This document shows, one piece after another, positions 34,917 through 43,297 of a DNA stretch of 64,000 nt (positions within the stretch are counted from its first letter, which is position 1; the number at the start of each line of letters is the position of its first letter). Source of the DNA: Bin34 sp965219935 (GTDB lineage Bacteria > Chloroflexota > Anaerolineae > Caldilineales > Caldilineaceae); the NCBI GenBank assembly GCA_965219935.1, contig CBDCOU010000003.1, positions 62,001 to 126,000 of the forward strand, in the 5' to 3' direction. The notes under the pieces were generated by a model. The model searched no databases. It was not told the origin of the DNA and worked only from the letters and a program-made list of their open reading frames with translations. Both the position numbers and the translations under genes were made by a program.

Positions 34917-36164
34917 ATGAGTGTCGCCGCATCGGCCTGGTTCAGCCAGCGGCTGGACGGTGTTCGGGTCGGATACCTGGGCGCGGTGGCCTTTGGCCAC
35001 TGCAGCATCGATATTCTCAATGCGGCCGTTGCCATCTTCCTGACGGCCCTCGTGGCCCGTTTCGACCTCAGCAACGCCGATCTGGCCTGGGGCATCACCT
35101 TCTACTTTGTGATGGCCTCCCTGCCCATGCCCTTGTTCGGCATTCTGGCGGACCGGTGGAACGGCCGATGGCTGGCTCAGCTTGGTGTTCTGTGGACCGC
35201 CGTGGCGTTCCTGTTCGTTCCGTTCATCCCGACCTATCCCTTGCTGCTGCTGGTGCTGGCCGTGGGCGCTCTTGGCAGCGCCGCCTTTCACGCGACGGGT
35301 ACGCGCACTGCATCGCTGTCGGGCGGCGTCCACCACGCCAGTTTCTCCACATCGATCTTCTTCTTCCTGGGGCAGATCGGGCTGTCCACGGGCCCCATCA
35401 TTGCCGGTGTCCTGATCCGCGAGTTCGGCCTGATGGGGATCGCCTACATGGCTCTGGCCGTGCTGCCCATGGTGGCCATCATGCAGTATCTGCTGCACAG
35501 GCCCATGCCGCCGGTCAAGCCGGTGGCCGTCCCCAACAGCAGAACCACCCGGAATCGCGCCGCACGCGTGGCCCGGAGCGCGCTTGTCATTGCACCTGCC
35601 ATCTTTATTCTTTACGTCGTTGCGCGGTCGGCAACCCTGCAGAACTTTATGAGCCTTTTGCCCAAGTACTTCGCGGACCAGGGACTGGACTCGGCCGGCT
35701 ACGGGGCCCGAGCCGGGGCCCTGGTACTGGGCGGCTCCCTCGGCACGCTGGTGGGCGGGCTGCTGGATGGGCGTCTGCGGCGCAAGCACCTCATGATGTG
35801 GTCGCTGTGGCTCAGCATTCCCTTTCTCTACCTGACCCTCAACCAGGATGGGATCTACTACTATCTGAGTGCCGCCCTGGCCGGATTCATATCCAACACC
35901 TCGCACAGCGTCATCGTCGTGCAGGCCCAGGCCATGCTCCCGAAGCGGGAGGGACTGGCCTCCGGCCTCGCGCTCGGCGTCATGTTCGCCAGCGGCGCCG
36001 TCATGACCGGCGTGGCCGGGTTCTTCGCGGACATCTTCACGTTGCGGGCCGTCATGTACACCCTCGCCTTCCTGCCCATTCTCGCGGGCGCGCTTCTGTT
36101 GATTCCGTCCCGCGCGCCGGCCCCGACGCCGGCGCTGACCCCCTCTCCCGGTCCGGCGAACTGA
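34917..36164 (+). CDS. Major facilitator superfamily transporter
   Basis: A 415-residue, twelve-helix MFS permease resembling the fosmidomycin-resistance (Fsr) subgroup. GHCSIDILNAAVAIFL corresponds to helix 1, and the loop 2-3 motif is GILADRWNGRWLAQLG. GSAAFHATGTRTA is the Fsr-type helix-4 segment. The second half begins after a basic central loop at about 200-215. The substrate is probably a small drug-like or metabolite molecule. The ATG at 34917 starts directly at helix 1; the 94-residue upstream extension has no transporter-like content and is discarded. Confidence 0.82.
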   Translation: MSVAASAWFSQRLDGVRVGYLGAVAFGHCSIDILNAAVAIFLTALVARFDLSNADLAWGITFYFVMASLPMPLFGILADRWNGRWLAQLGVLWTAVAFLFVPFIPTYPLLLLVLAVGALGSAAFHATGTRTASLSGGVHHASFSTSIFFFLGQIGLSTGPIIAGVLIREFGLMGIAYMALAVLPMVAIMQYLLHRPMPPVKPVAVPNSRTTRNRAARVARSALVIAPAIFILYVVARSATLQNFMSLLPKYFADQGLDSAGYGARAGALVLGGSLGTLVGGLLDGRLRRKHLMMWSLWLSIPFLYLTLNQDGIYYYLSAALAGFISNTSHSVIVVQAQAMLPKREGLASGLALGVMFASGAVMTGVAGFFADIFTLRAVMYTLAFLPILAGALLLIPSRAPAPTPALTPSPGPAN

Positions 36165-36179
36165 TCATTCCCCGAGTGT

Positions 36180-36206
36180 GCCAAAACTGATTTAGACAGT
36201 TTTGGC
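36180..36206. promoter_or_regulatory. Palindromic operator upstream of the SUF promoter
   Basis: Perfect 10-base arms GCCAAAACTG and CAGTTTTGGC are separated by 7 bases, with the right arm ending 8 bases before the -35 hexamer. The position and symmetry suit a dimeric repressor or activator, most simply the SufR encoded next. No T-tract follows, so it is unlikely to be the terminator of the preceding MFS gene. Confidence 0.6.
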
Positions 36207-36214
36207 AGGAAATA

Positions 36215-36244
36215 TTGACAAAATCCCGGCCCGACCCGTACAAT
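36215..36244 (+). promoter_or_regulatory. Sigma-70-type promoter of the SUF operon
   Basis: The -35 TTGACA (36215-36220) is perfect and the -10 TACAAT (36239-36244) follows after 18 bases. The -10 is bracketed by a short inverted repeat ACCCG/CGGGT (36235-36239 and 36247-36251). Distance to the sufR start is 35 bases. Confidence 0.75.
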
Positions 36245-36279
36245 CCGGGTGTTGGATTGTTCAACCACGGGTGCATGGG

Positions 36280-36960
36280 ATGGACGCGCAGCTTGCCGTC
36301 GAACCTCCAAAACAGATACAGGCTTCCGCTTGGACCATCATCGAGTACCTCCAGCGGGAGGGCTGGGCGTCGGTCAAGGACCTGGAGGATCTGCTGGGCC
36401 TGACCCGCACCGCGGTGCGGGAGCACTTGGCGACCCTCGAGGCCGGCGGCTACCTGGAGAAGCGCACAGTGCATTCCGGGGTGGGGCGCCCGCACCTGGA
36501 ATATGCGAACTCCGAGCAGGCCCGTTCCCTGTTCGCCTGCCACTGCGGCTCGCTGGCCGTGACGCTGCTGGGGGAGATTTCGAGCCTGGTGACGGCCGAC
36601 ACCCTGGTTGGCCTCATGTCGCGGGTGTCCGAGAAGGTGGCCCTGGACTATTCGTCGCACATGCAGACCATGGATGTGCGCAGCCGCGTCCATGAACTGG
36701 CGGTCCTGATGCAAAGGCAGGGGATCATCTGCTCCGTGCACACGGAGGCGGGCCGGGACTACATGCGGCTTGAGCTGTTCAACTGTCCGTACCACGAACT
36801 GGCGGCCGAGCATCCCCAAATCTGCGACATGGACCGCGACATGATCAGCCAGGCGGTCGGCGCGCCCGTCGAGTTGCTGGACTGCATCATGGAGGATGCC
36901 GGCAGCTGCAACTTCGGCTTTCAGCTGAATCCCAGCCCACAAAGGATCGTTCAGGAATGA
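36280..36960 (+). CDS. sufR: SufR-type Fe-S transcriptional regulator
   Basis: A 226-residue DeoR/ArsR-like winged-helix protein. The HTH is at 24-60 (SVKDLEDLLGLTRTAVREHL). The C-terminal half carries cysteines C169, C182, C202 and C210, in FNCPYHELAAEHPQICDMD and DCIMEDAGSCNF, the pattern expected to hold an Fe-S cluster. SufR represses the suf genes when clusters are sufficient. It is the first gene of the operon, overlaps sufC by ATGA, and has a palindrome plus a strong promoter directly upstream. The upstream extension to 36202 is inside the promoter and rejected. Confidence 0.88.
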   Translation: MDAQLAVEPPKQIQASAWTIIEYLQREGWASVKDLEDLLGLTRTAVREHLATLEAGGYLEKRTVHSGVGRPHLEYANSEQARSLFACHCGSLAVTLLGEISSLVTADTLVGLMSRVSEKVALDYSSHMQTMDVRSRVHELAVLMQRQGIICSVHTEAGRDYMRLELFNCPYHELAAEHPQICDMDRDMISQAVGAPVELLDCIMEDAGSCNFGFQLNPSPQRIVQE

Positions 36961-37769
36961 GTCAATTGGAAATCCGGGATCTGCACGCCCGGGTCGAGGG
37001 CCAGGACATTTTGCGCGGTGTCTCAATCACACTGAGACCGGGCGAAATCCATGCCATGATGGGGCGCAACGGCTCCGGCAAGTCCACGCTGGCCTATGTC
37101 ATCGCGGGCCATCCGCACTACGAAGTGACCGGAGGCGACATCCTGCTGGACGGCGAAAGCATCCTGGAGATGGAGCCCAACGAGCGGTGCCAGGCCGGTA
37201 TCTTCCTGGCGTTCCAGTACCCGGTGTCCGTGCCGGGCGTCAGCGTGGCCAACTTCCTGCGCACCGCGGTGTCCAACGTGCGGGGCTTTACCAAGGAGGC
37301 CCACCTGGCCAGCCAGGAGGGCGGTGTGGTGGGCAGCCACCTCATGCCGATGCGCAAGTTCCGGCGCGAGCTGACCACCAAGATGAAGGAGTTCCAGGTC
37401 GATCCGTCGTTTGCCCGCCGCTACCTCAACGAAGGGTTTTCGGGCGGCGAGAAGAAGCGGACGGAGGTTTTGCAGATGGCAATGCTGGAACCCCGCTTCA
37501 GCATCTTGGACGAGTCCGATTCGGGCCTCGACATCGATGCCCTCAAGGTGGTGGCCAACGGCATCAACAAGCTGGCCACCAACGATCGGGGTTTCCTGCT
37601 CATTACCCACTACCAGCGCATTCTCAACTACGTCAAGCCCGACTTCGTCAGCATCTTCCACGACGGACGCATCGTCATGACCGGCGGTCCGGAAGTCGCA
37701 TTGGAGCTGGAAGAGAAGGGATACAACTGGGTCGAGGAACAGTTCGGCCCGGCGGAGCTGGTGGCCTGA
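36957..37769 (+). CDS. sufC: Fe-S assembly ATPase SufC
   Basis: A 270-residue ABC-type ATPase powering the SufBCD scaffold. Walker A GRNGSGKST at 36-44, Q-loop in FLAFQYPVSVPG, signature FSGGEKKR at 161-168, Walker B FSILDESDSGLD at 181-192 and the H-loop in LITHYQR are all present. Overlaps sufR (ATGA) and is followed by sufB after 30 bp. Confidence 0.96.
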   Translation: MSQLEIRDLHARVEGQDILRGVSITLRPGEIHAMMGRNGSGKSTLAYVIAGHPHYEVTGGDILLDGESILEMEPNERCQAGIFLAFQYPVSVPGVSVANFLRTAVSNVRGFTKEAHLASQEGGVVGSHLMPMRKFRRELTTKMKEFQVDPSFARRYLNEGFSGGEKKRTEVLQMAMLEPRFSILDESDSGLDIDALKVVANGINKLATNDRGFLLITHYQRILNYVKPDFVSIFHDGRIVMTGGPEVALELEEKGYNWVEEQFGPAELVA

Positions 37770-37799
37770 CCGGGCCGCCGGTAAAGGAGGAACAACGAC

Positions 37800-39215
37800 A
37801 TGGCCACAATCGCCGATCAGCAGCACCTTTCGGGAGTCAAGGAGGACTACGAATTCGGTTTCCACGACGACGTGGAAGGCGTCTTCAAGACCGAAAAGGG
37901 ACTCTCCCACGACACCGTCGACCAGATTGCCGACATCAAGGAAGAACCGGCGTGGATGCGCACCTTCCGGCACGAGGCCCTGGACATTTTCCTGGCCAAG
38001 AGCATGCCGGAGTGGGGTGCCGATCTGTCCGGCATCGACTTCGACGACATCTACTACTACCTGCGCCCGACCGAGAACCAGGGCCGCAGCTGGGACGAGG
38101 TGCCCGAGGACATCAAGACCACCTTCGATCGGCTGGGCATCCCCGAGGCCGAGCGCAAGTTCCTGGCCGGGGTCGGCGCCCAGTACGACTCCGAGGTCAT
38201 CTACCACAGCCTCCAGGAGGAGTGGGAGAAGCACGGGGTCATTTTCAAGGACATGGACAGCGGCCTGCGCGAGCACGAGGACATCGTGCGCGAGTACTTC
38301 GCGACCGTGATTCCGGCCGCCGACAACAAGTTCGCGGCCCTCAACAGCGCCGTCTGGAGCGGGGGCAGCTTCGTCTACGTGCCCAAGGGCGTGCACCTGG
38401 ACATCCCGCTGCAGGCCTACTTCCGGATCAACGCCGAGAACATGGGCCAGTTCGAGCGCACCCTGATCATCGTCGAGGAGGGGGCCAACGTCCACTACGT
38501 GGAGGGCTGCACGGCTCCCGTCTACTCCTCCAATTCGCTGCACAGCGCCGTGGTGGAGATCTTCGTCAAGGAGAACGCCCGCTGCCGCTACACGACGATC
38601 CAGAACTGGAGCACGGACGTGTACAACCTGGTCACCAAGCGCGCCGTGGCGGAGGCCGGCGGCACGATGGAGTGGATCGACGGCAACCTGGGCAGCAAGG
38701 TGACGATGAAGTACCCGGCCGTCTACATGATGGGGCCCAAGGCCCACGGCGAAATCCTGTCCATCGCCTTCGCCGGCGAGGGGCAGCACCAGGATGCCGG
38801 AGCCAAGGTGGTGCATGCGGCGCCCGACACCAGTTCGAAGATCGTTTCCAAGTCCATCTCCAAGAACGGGGGACGCTCCAGCTACCGCGGCCTGCTGAAG
38901 GTTGCGCCGGGTGCGGTGCACAGCAGCAGCAGCGTGGTGTGCGACGCCCTGCTCCTGGACGAGGAAAGCCGCTCGGACACCTACCCCTACATCGAGATTG
39001 AAGAGGACGATGTCAAGGTAGGCCACGAGGCGTCGGTCAGCCGCATCGGAGAGGAGCAGCTGTTCTACCTGATGAGCCGGGGCATCGACGAGGACGAGGC
39101 GGCGGCCATGATTGTCGGCGGCTTCATCGAGCCGCTGGTCAAGGAGCTGCCCATGGAGTACGCCGTGGAAATGAACCGGCTGATCCAGCTGCAGATGGAA
39201 GGCAGCATTGGCTGA
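37800..39215 (+). CDS. sufB: Fe-S scaffold protein SufB
   Basis: A 471-residue SufBCD scaffold subunit on which clusters are built. The family segments GGSFVYVPKGVHLDIPLQAY, VHYVEGCTAP and RCRYTTIQNWS are present. The conserved LLDEESRSDTYPYIEI region is also present, as is the C-terminal RGIDEDEAAAMIVGGFIEP. The ribosome-binding site AAAGGAGG 9 bases upstream is the strongest in the operon. Confidence 0.96.
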   Translation: MATIADQQHLSGVKEDYEFGFHDDVEGVFKTEKGLSHDTVDQIADIKEEPAWMRTFRHEALDIFLAKSMPEWGADLSGIDFDDIYYYLRPTENQGRSWDEVPEDIKTTFDRLGIPEAERKFLAGVGAQYDSEVIYHSLQEEWEKHGVIFKDMDSGLREHEDIVREYFATVIPAADNKFAALNSAVWSGGSFVYVPKGVHLDIPLQAYFRINAENMGQFERTLIIVEEGANVHYVEGCTAPVYSSNSLHSAVVEIFVKENARCRYTTIQNWSTDVYNLVTKRAVAEAGGTMEWIDGNLGSKVTMKYPAVYMMGPKAHGEILSIAFAGEGQHQDAGAKVVHAAPDTSSKIVSKSISKNGGRSSYRGLLKVAPGAVHSSSSVVCDALLLDEESRSDTYPYIEIEEDDVKVGHEASVSRIGEEQLFYLMSRGIDEDEAAAMIVGGFIEPLVKELPMEYAVEMNRLIQLQMEGSIG

Positions 39216-40581
39216 CCGGACGCAGGTGGATACCGTGTTGAACCACACGCAAGTACGGGCCGGGGCGGAAGCCCCGGCGGTGAACGGCACCGATCCGGCC
39301 CGGGATGCGCTGCTGGCCCGTTCCGAGGCCCGCGGCGAAAGCGCCTGGATGCGCGGGTTTCGGGAACGGGCCTGGGCCACCGCCCAGGCCATGCCCTGGC
39401 CTTCGCTGACGGACGAGGCCTGGCGGCGCACGCGTCTGACCGGCCTCGATCCGGACAACTTCAGCTACAGCCCGACCCACGAGGGTCGCGTGGGCGAAGA
39501 GGAACTGTCGCCCCTGCTTCAGGACGAGCTGCACGAGGTGGAGAGCGCGGCGACGCTCATCTTCGAGGACGGTCTGATGCACTACCGCATCGGAGTGGCC
39601 GCGTTGGAGGAGCAGGGGGTCATCTTCAAGCCGCTGGAACTGGCTGTGCGGGAGCACGAGGATTTCCTGCGGGAACACTTTATGACCCGCGTGGTGCCGG
39701 TCGAAACCGATGTGTTCACGGCCCTGCACGGAGCCCTTTGGGACTCCGGTACGCTCGTCCATGTGCCGCGCAACACCCGGGTTGAACTGCCGCTGCAAAT
39801 CGTCAATTGGCAGGGCGAAGGCCAGGCCGGCCACCACCACACCTTGATTGTGGCGGAGGAAGGCGCCGAAGTGACGGTGATGGATGACTTGCTGGGGGCC
39901 AGCCGCGGTCTGCAGAACTCCGTTGTGGAGATCGTGCAGGCGCCCGGTTCGCGGGTGCGCTACATGAACCTCCAGGATCTGGACACGTCGGCCTGGAACC
40001 TGATGCACGGCCGGGCCCACCTGGAACGGGACGCGGACCTGCGCTGGATTCAGGTTAGTTGGGGCAGCATGCTGACCAAGGCCTTCCTGGATCTGGTCCT
40101 GCGGGGCCCCGGCGGCCACGCCGACCTGCTGGGCATTTATTTCCCGACCGGCCGCCAGCACATCGACCATCAGACACTGCAGTTGCACGAGGCGCCGCAC
40201 TGCTTCAGTGATCTGCTGTTCAACGGTGCGCTCAAGGATCGGGCACGCAGTGTCTACATGGGGAACATCCGCGTTGCCCCCGAGGCGCAGCAGACGGATG
40301 CCTTCCAGCGCAACGGCAATCTGCTGCTCGATTCCCGCACCCGGGCCGACAGCATTCCGGGACTGGAAATCGAGGCGAACGATGTACGCTGCACGCACGC
40401 GGCCACGGCCGCCCAGGTTGAGGACGAGTACGTCTTCTACCTGATGGCGCGCGGTCTCTCGCGTCCGCAGGCGGAGCGGCTGATTGTGCAGGGGTTCTTC
40501 CAGGCCGTGCTCGAACGCGTGCCGGTGGAATCCGTGGTGCACAAGCTGGAACAGGTGATTGAACGCAAGATTGGCGGTTGA
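39208..40581 (+). CDS. sufD: Fe-S scaffold protein SufD
   Basis: A 457-residue partner of SufB and SufC. The N-terminal helical part contains ESAWMRGFRERAW, and the beta-helix core is followed by the conserved SIPGLEIEANDVRCTHAAT and a RGLSRPQAERLIVQGFF C-terminus. The TTG start overlaps the sufB stop by 8 bp and has GGAAGG close upstream; GTG codons at 39226 and 39235 are alternatives. Confidence 0.93.
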   Translation: MADRTQVDTVLNHTQVRAGAEAPAVNGTDPARDALLARSEARGESAWMRGFRERAWATAQAMPWPSLTDEAWRRTRLTGLDPDNFSYSPTHEGRVGEEELSPLLQDELHEVESAATLIFEDGLMHYRIGVAALEEQGVIFKPLELAVREHEDFLREHFMTRVVPVETDVFTALHGALWDSGTLVHVPRNTRVELPLQIVNWQGEGQAGHHHTLIVAEEGAEVTVMDDLLGASRGLQNSVVEIVQAPGSRVRYMNLQDLDTSAWNLMHGRAHLERDADLRWIQVSWGSMLTKAFLDLVLRGPGGHADLLGIYFPTGRQHIDHQTLQLHEAPHCFSDLLFNGALKDRARSVYMGNIRVAPEAQQTDAFQRNGNLLLDSRTRADSIPGLEIEANDVRCTHAATAAQVEDEYVFYLMARGLSRPQAERLIVQGFFQAVLERVPVESVVHKLEQVIERKIGG

Positions 40582-40584
40582 GCG

Positions 40585-41856
40585 ATGGCCATGACCCGAA
40601 ACATGAACGGCCGTGCGGTGGCAGCCGCCGGTGAAACCTTGGACTGGGCGGCCGTGCGCTCCCAGTTCCCGATCATGGCGCGCACGGTCCAGGGCGGGAT
40701 TCAACTCGTCTACCTGGACAACGCGGCGTCCAGCCAAAAGCCGACGGCGGTCCTGGAGGCAATGGCCCGCTATTACCGTACGAGCCACGCCAATGTCCAC
40801 CGCGGCGTGCACACGCTGAGCGAGGAGGCCACGACGCTCTACGAGGAGGCGCGCCAGAGTGCGGGCAGCCTTATCAACGCACCCAGCAGCCGGGAGTGTG
40901 TCTACGTCCGCAATACCACGGAAGGCATCAATCTGGTGGCCGGATCCTGGGGCCGTGCCAACCTGGGACCGGGCGACACGGTGGTCACCACCGTCATGGA
41001 GCACCACAGCAACATCGTTCCTTGGCAGATCCTGAAGGCGGAACGGGGTTTCGACCTTCGGTATGTGCCCGTGACCCCCGAAGGGAACCTGGATCGGGAC
41101 GTGTTTGGTTCCCTGATGGCTGAGGAGCCGAAGCTGGTTTGCTTCACCCATGTGAGCAATGTGTTGGGCACCGTCAACCCGGTGGCCGAATTAACGGCAG
41201 AGGCCCATGCCGCGGGCGCCCTGGTGTTGGTGGACGGTGCGCAAGGGGTACCGCACCTGCCGGTGGATGTGCAAGCACTCGGGGTCGACTTCTACGTCTA
41301 CAGCGGACACAAAATGTGTGGTCCGACCGGCATTGGCCTCTTGTGGGCACGGCGCGAGCTGCTGCAGGCCATGCCTCCCTGGATGGGCGGCGGCGAGATG
41401 ATCCGGGAGGTCACCTTGGAGGGCAGCCGCTGGAACGAGCTTCCCTACAAGTTCGAGGCGGGCACGCCGGCCATCGCCGAGGCTGTGGGCCTGGGCGCCG
41501 CAGCCGAGTACCTGATGGATCTGGGCATGGACAACGTGGCCCGGCATGGTGCCTATCTGACCAACTATGCCTACAACCAGCTGGTCGAAATCGAGGGCGT
41601 GCACATTTTGGGACCGGGACCGGAGGAGCGGATGGGGCTGGTGTCCTTTCATGTGGATGACGTCCATCCGCACGACCTCGCGGCCATCCTCGATTTGGAT
41701 GGCGTGGCGATCCGAGCCGGTCACCACTGCGCCCAGCCCCTGCATCGGTCCCTGGACCTGATTGCGAGTGCGCGGGCCAGCTTCTACCTTTACAACACCG
41801 AGTCCGAGATCGATCGCCTGGCCGCCGGCATCGAACGGGCTCGTCGGATTTTCTGA
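40585..41856 (+). CDS. sufS: Cysteine desulfurase SufS
   Basis: A 423-residue PLP-dependent enzyme taking sulfur from cysteine for cluster assembly. YLDNAASSQKP, ANVHRGVHTLS, the PLP lysine K243 in SGHKMCGPTGIG and the persulfide cysteine C382 in RAGHHCAQPLH (class II context) are all present. The lack of the extended SufE-type loop agrees with the downstream sufU as the sulfur acceptor. Starts 3 bp after sufD. Confidence 0.95.
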   Translation: MAMTRNMNGRAVAAAGETLDWAAVRSQFPIMARTVQGGIQLVYLDNAASSQKPTAVLEAMARYYRTSHANVHRGVHTLSEEATTLYEEARQSAGSLINAPSSRECVYVRNTTEGINLVAGSWGRANLGPGDTVVTTVMEHHSNIVPWQILKAERGFDLRYVPVTPEGNLDRDVFGSLMAEEPKLVCFTHVSNVLGTVNPVAELTAEAHAAGALVLVDGAQGVPHLPVDVQALGVDFYVYSGHKMCGPTGIGLLWARRELLQAMPPWMGGGEMIREVTLEGSRWNELPYKFEAGTPAIAEAVGLGAAAEYLMDLGMDNVARHGAYLTNYAYNQLVEIEGVHILGPGPEERMGLVSFHVDDVHPHDLAAILDLDGVAIRAGHHCAQPLHRSLDLIASARASFYLYNTESEIDRLAAGIERARRIF

Positions 41857-41873
41857 CTGGAGCGTTCCGCACC

Positions 41874-42269
41874 ATGGATCAACTGTACCGTGAAGCGATC
41901 ATCGATCACTACAAGCATCCGCGCCATTACGGCTGCATTGAGAATCCGGACTACAAGGCGTACGATCTGAATCCCTTTTGCGGTGACGAACTGACGATTG
42001 AGGTCAAGGTCGACGAGGACGAGATTATCAGGAGTGTGGCCTTCAACGGCAAGGGCTGTGCCATCAGCCTGGCCTCGGCCTCCATGCTGATGGAGGAGAT
42101 CCTCCACGAAAGTCTCGACGAGGTGAAGACCTGGACGCGCGAGGACATCCTGGACATGCTGGGCATTGAAATCGGCCCCGTGCGCATGAAGTGCGCGTTG
42201 CTGTCGCTGAAGGTACTCAAGAAGGGCATCTATGGCCTGGACCAACTGGAAGAAGAGGATTTCGATTGA
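41874..42269 (+). CDS. sufU: Sulfur-transfer protein SufU
   Basis: A 131-residue IscU-fold protein. Ligand residues C36 and D38 (NPFCGDEL), C62 (GKGCAIS) and C107 (RMKCALL) match the zinc site of SufU, which accepts persulfide sulfur from SufS. Its stop overlaps the next start as TGATG. Confidence 0.92.
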   Translation: MDQLYREAIIDHYKHPRHYGCIENPDYKAYDLNPFCGDELTIEVKVDEDEIIRSVAFNGKGCAISLASASMLMEEILHESLDEVKTWTREDILDMLGIEIGPVRMKCALLSLKVLKKGIYGLDQLEEEDFD

Positions 42270-42604
42270 TGGCTGCCGCCGCCGACATGAACGGTTTTGT
42301 GAAAGTGGCCACGCTGGCCGAGGTCCCGGAGGGCTATCCCCACCTGGTCGAGGTAGGGCTGAGCCGCATTGCCCTGTTCAACCTGGGTGGGGAGATTCAC
42401 GCCCTGGAGGACATGTGCACGCACGACGGCGGCCCCTTGGTGGAGGGCGACCTCATCGACGGTCAGGAAGTGCAGTGCCCGCGGCACGGGGCTCGTTTTG
42501 ACATAAGGACGGGCGCGGCGCTGTGCATGCCGGCCTTCCAGCCGGCCATCCGGTACGAAACGCGGGTGGACGGAACCGACATCTGGGTGTCCGTGCCCGA
42601 CTGA
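42269..42604 (+). CDS. Rieske-type [2Fe-2S] ferredoxin-like protein
   Basis: A 111-residue single-domain Rieske protein. Ligands are C50-x-H52 (DMCTHDGGPL) and C70-x2-H73 (VQCPRHGARF). It resembles the small ferredoxins of dioxygenase systems and NirD, and has no membrane anchor. It starts inside the sufU stop codon, so its expression is coupled to Fe-S assembly. An electron-donor role is likely, but the partner is unknown. Confidence 0.88.
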   Translation: MAAAADMNGFVKVATLAEVPEGYPHLVEVGLSRIALFNLGGEIHALEDMCTHDGGPLVEGDLIDGQEVQCPRHGARFDIRTGAALCMPAFQPAIRYETRVDGTDIWVSVPD

Positions 42605-42649
42605 ACGGGTACGGTTCGACCCAACCAAGACGCTGCGAGGAGCAACGCC

Positions 42650-42958
42650 ATGCCCGACAAGGACTCAGTTCTGAACGTGCTGCAGGACAAGGTCATAGAT
42701 CCGGAACTGTTGATGAACATCGTCGATCTGGGCCTGATCTACGACGTGGAAATGACCAGCGAAACGGTGGCCGACGTCACGATGACACTGACCAGTCCCG
42801 GGTGCCCGGCCGGTCCGCAGATCATCAAGTCGGTGCAGGACGAGGCGCAGAAGGCCTTCCCGGAACTGGAAACGGTGAACGTGCATCTGGTGTGGACGCC
42901 TTTCTGGTCGCCCGACATGATGTCCGACGAGGCCAAGGACGAACTGGGCATCTACTGA
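42650..42958 (+). CDS. MIP18/DUF59 Fe-S assembly factor, SufT-like
   Basis: A 102-residue DUF59 protein. VIDPELLMNIVDLGLIYDV and LTSPGCPAGPQIIKSV carry the family Asp/Cys positions. Such proteins (SufT, PaaD, CIA2 relatives) help mature Fe-S proteins. GAGGAG lies upstream of the ATG. It is the last gene of the SUF operon. Confidence 0.9.
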   Translation: MPDKDSVLNVLQDKVIDPELLMNIVDLGLIYDVEMTSETVADVTMTLTSPGCPAGPQIIKSVQDEAQKAFPELETVNVHLVWTPFWSPDMMSDEAKDELGIY

Positions 42959-43297
42959 CGGCACGCCTGGCTCCGAGCCGGGCACGTGTCGGTTTGACGG
43001 ACAAAACCGGGTGGACCGGCCCGAAGCGGCTCGGCGCGGCCACTGCCGCGCCCAATGATGGAGTTGACCCGCGGGCCGTGGATGCCTGTGGTTTGGAGTG
43101 CCGACGGTACATGGTGCGCGGGGCGCACACCAGGGCCTGAGGCAGGGATACGGAACTCTCCCTTCGGAGGTGCCCATGCCGGGCACAGATCAACACTAAC
43201 GAAATCGAAACAATCCGTCTGTATTCGGAGTACATTCGCCTGCCAGACCGTGTACTACGATGCGGCAATAGAACGTCGCACTAGGCAGGGGGTAGCC
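42959..43297. other. Intergenic region before the USP duplication
   Basis: About 340 bases without a credible gene. From about 43154 onward the sequence matches 44768 onward, the upstream part of the duplicated unit. It contains the TACGAT -10 element at 43256-43261. Confidence 0.4.
43256..43261 (+). promoter_or_regulatory. -10 element of USP copy 1
   Basis: TACGAT in TGTACTACGATGCGG, 36 bases before the ATG, conserved exactly in copy 2 (44866-44871) although flanking bases differ. Confidence 0.5.

Noticed and set aside
36180..36206. Palindrome read as the terminator of the MFS gene
   Set aside because: The stem is AT-rich in the middle, has no T-tract, and sits directly against the SUF -35 box, so an operator is the better reading.
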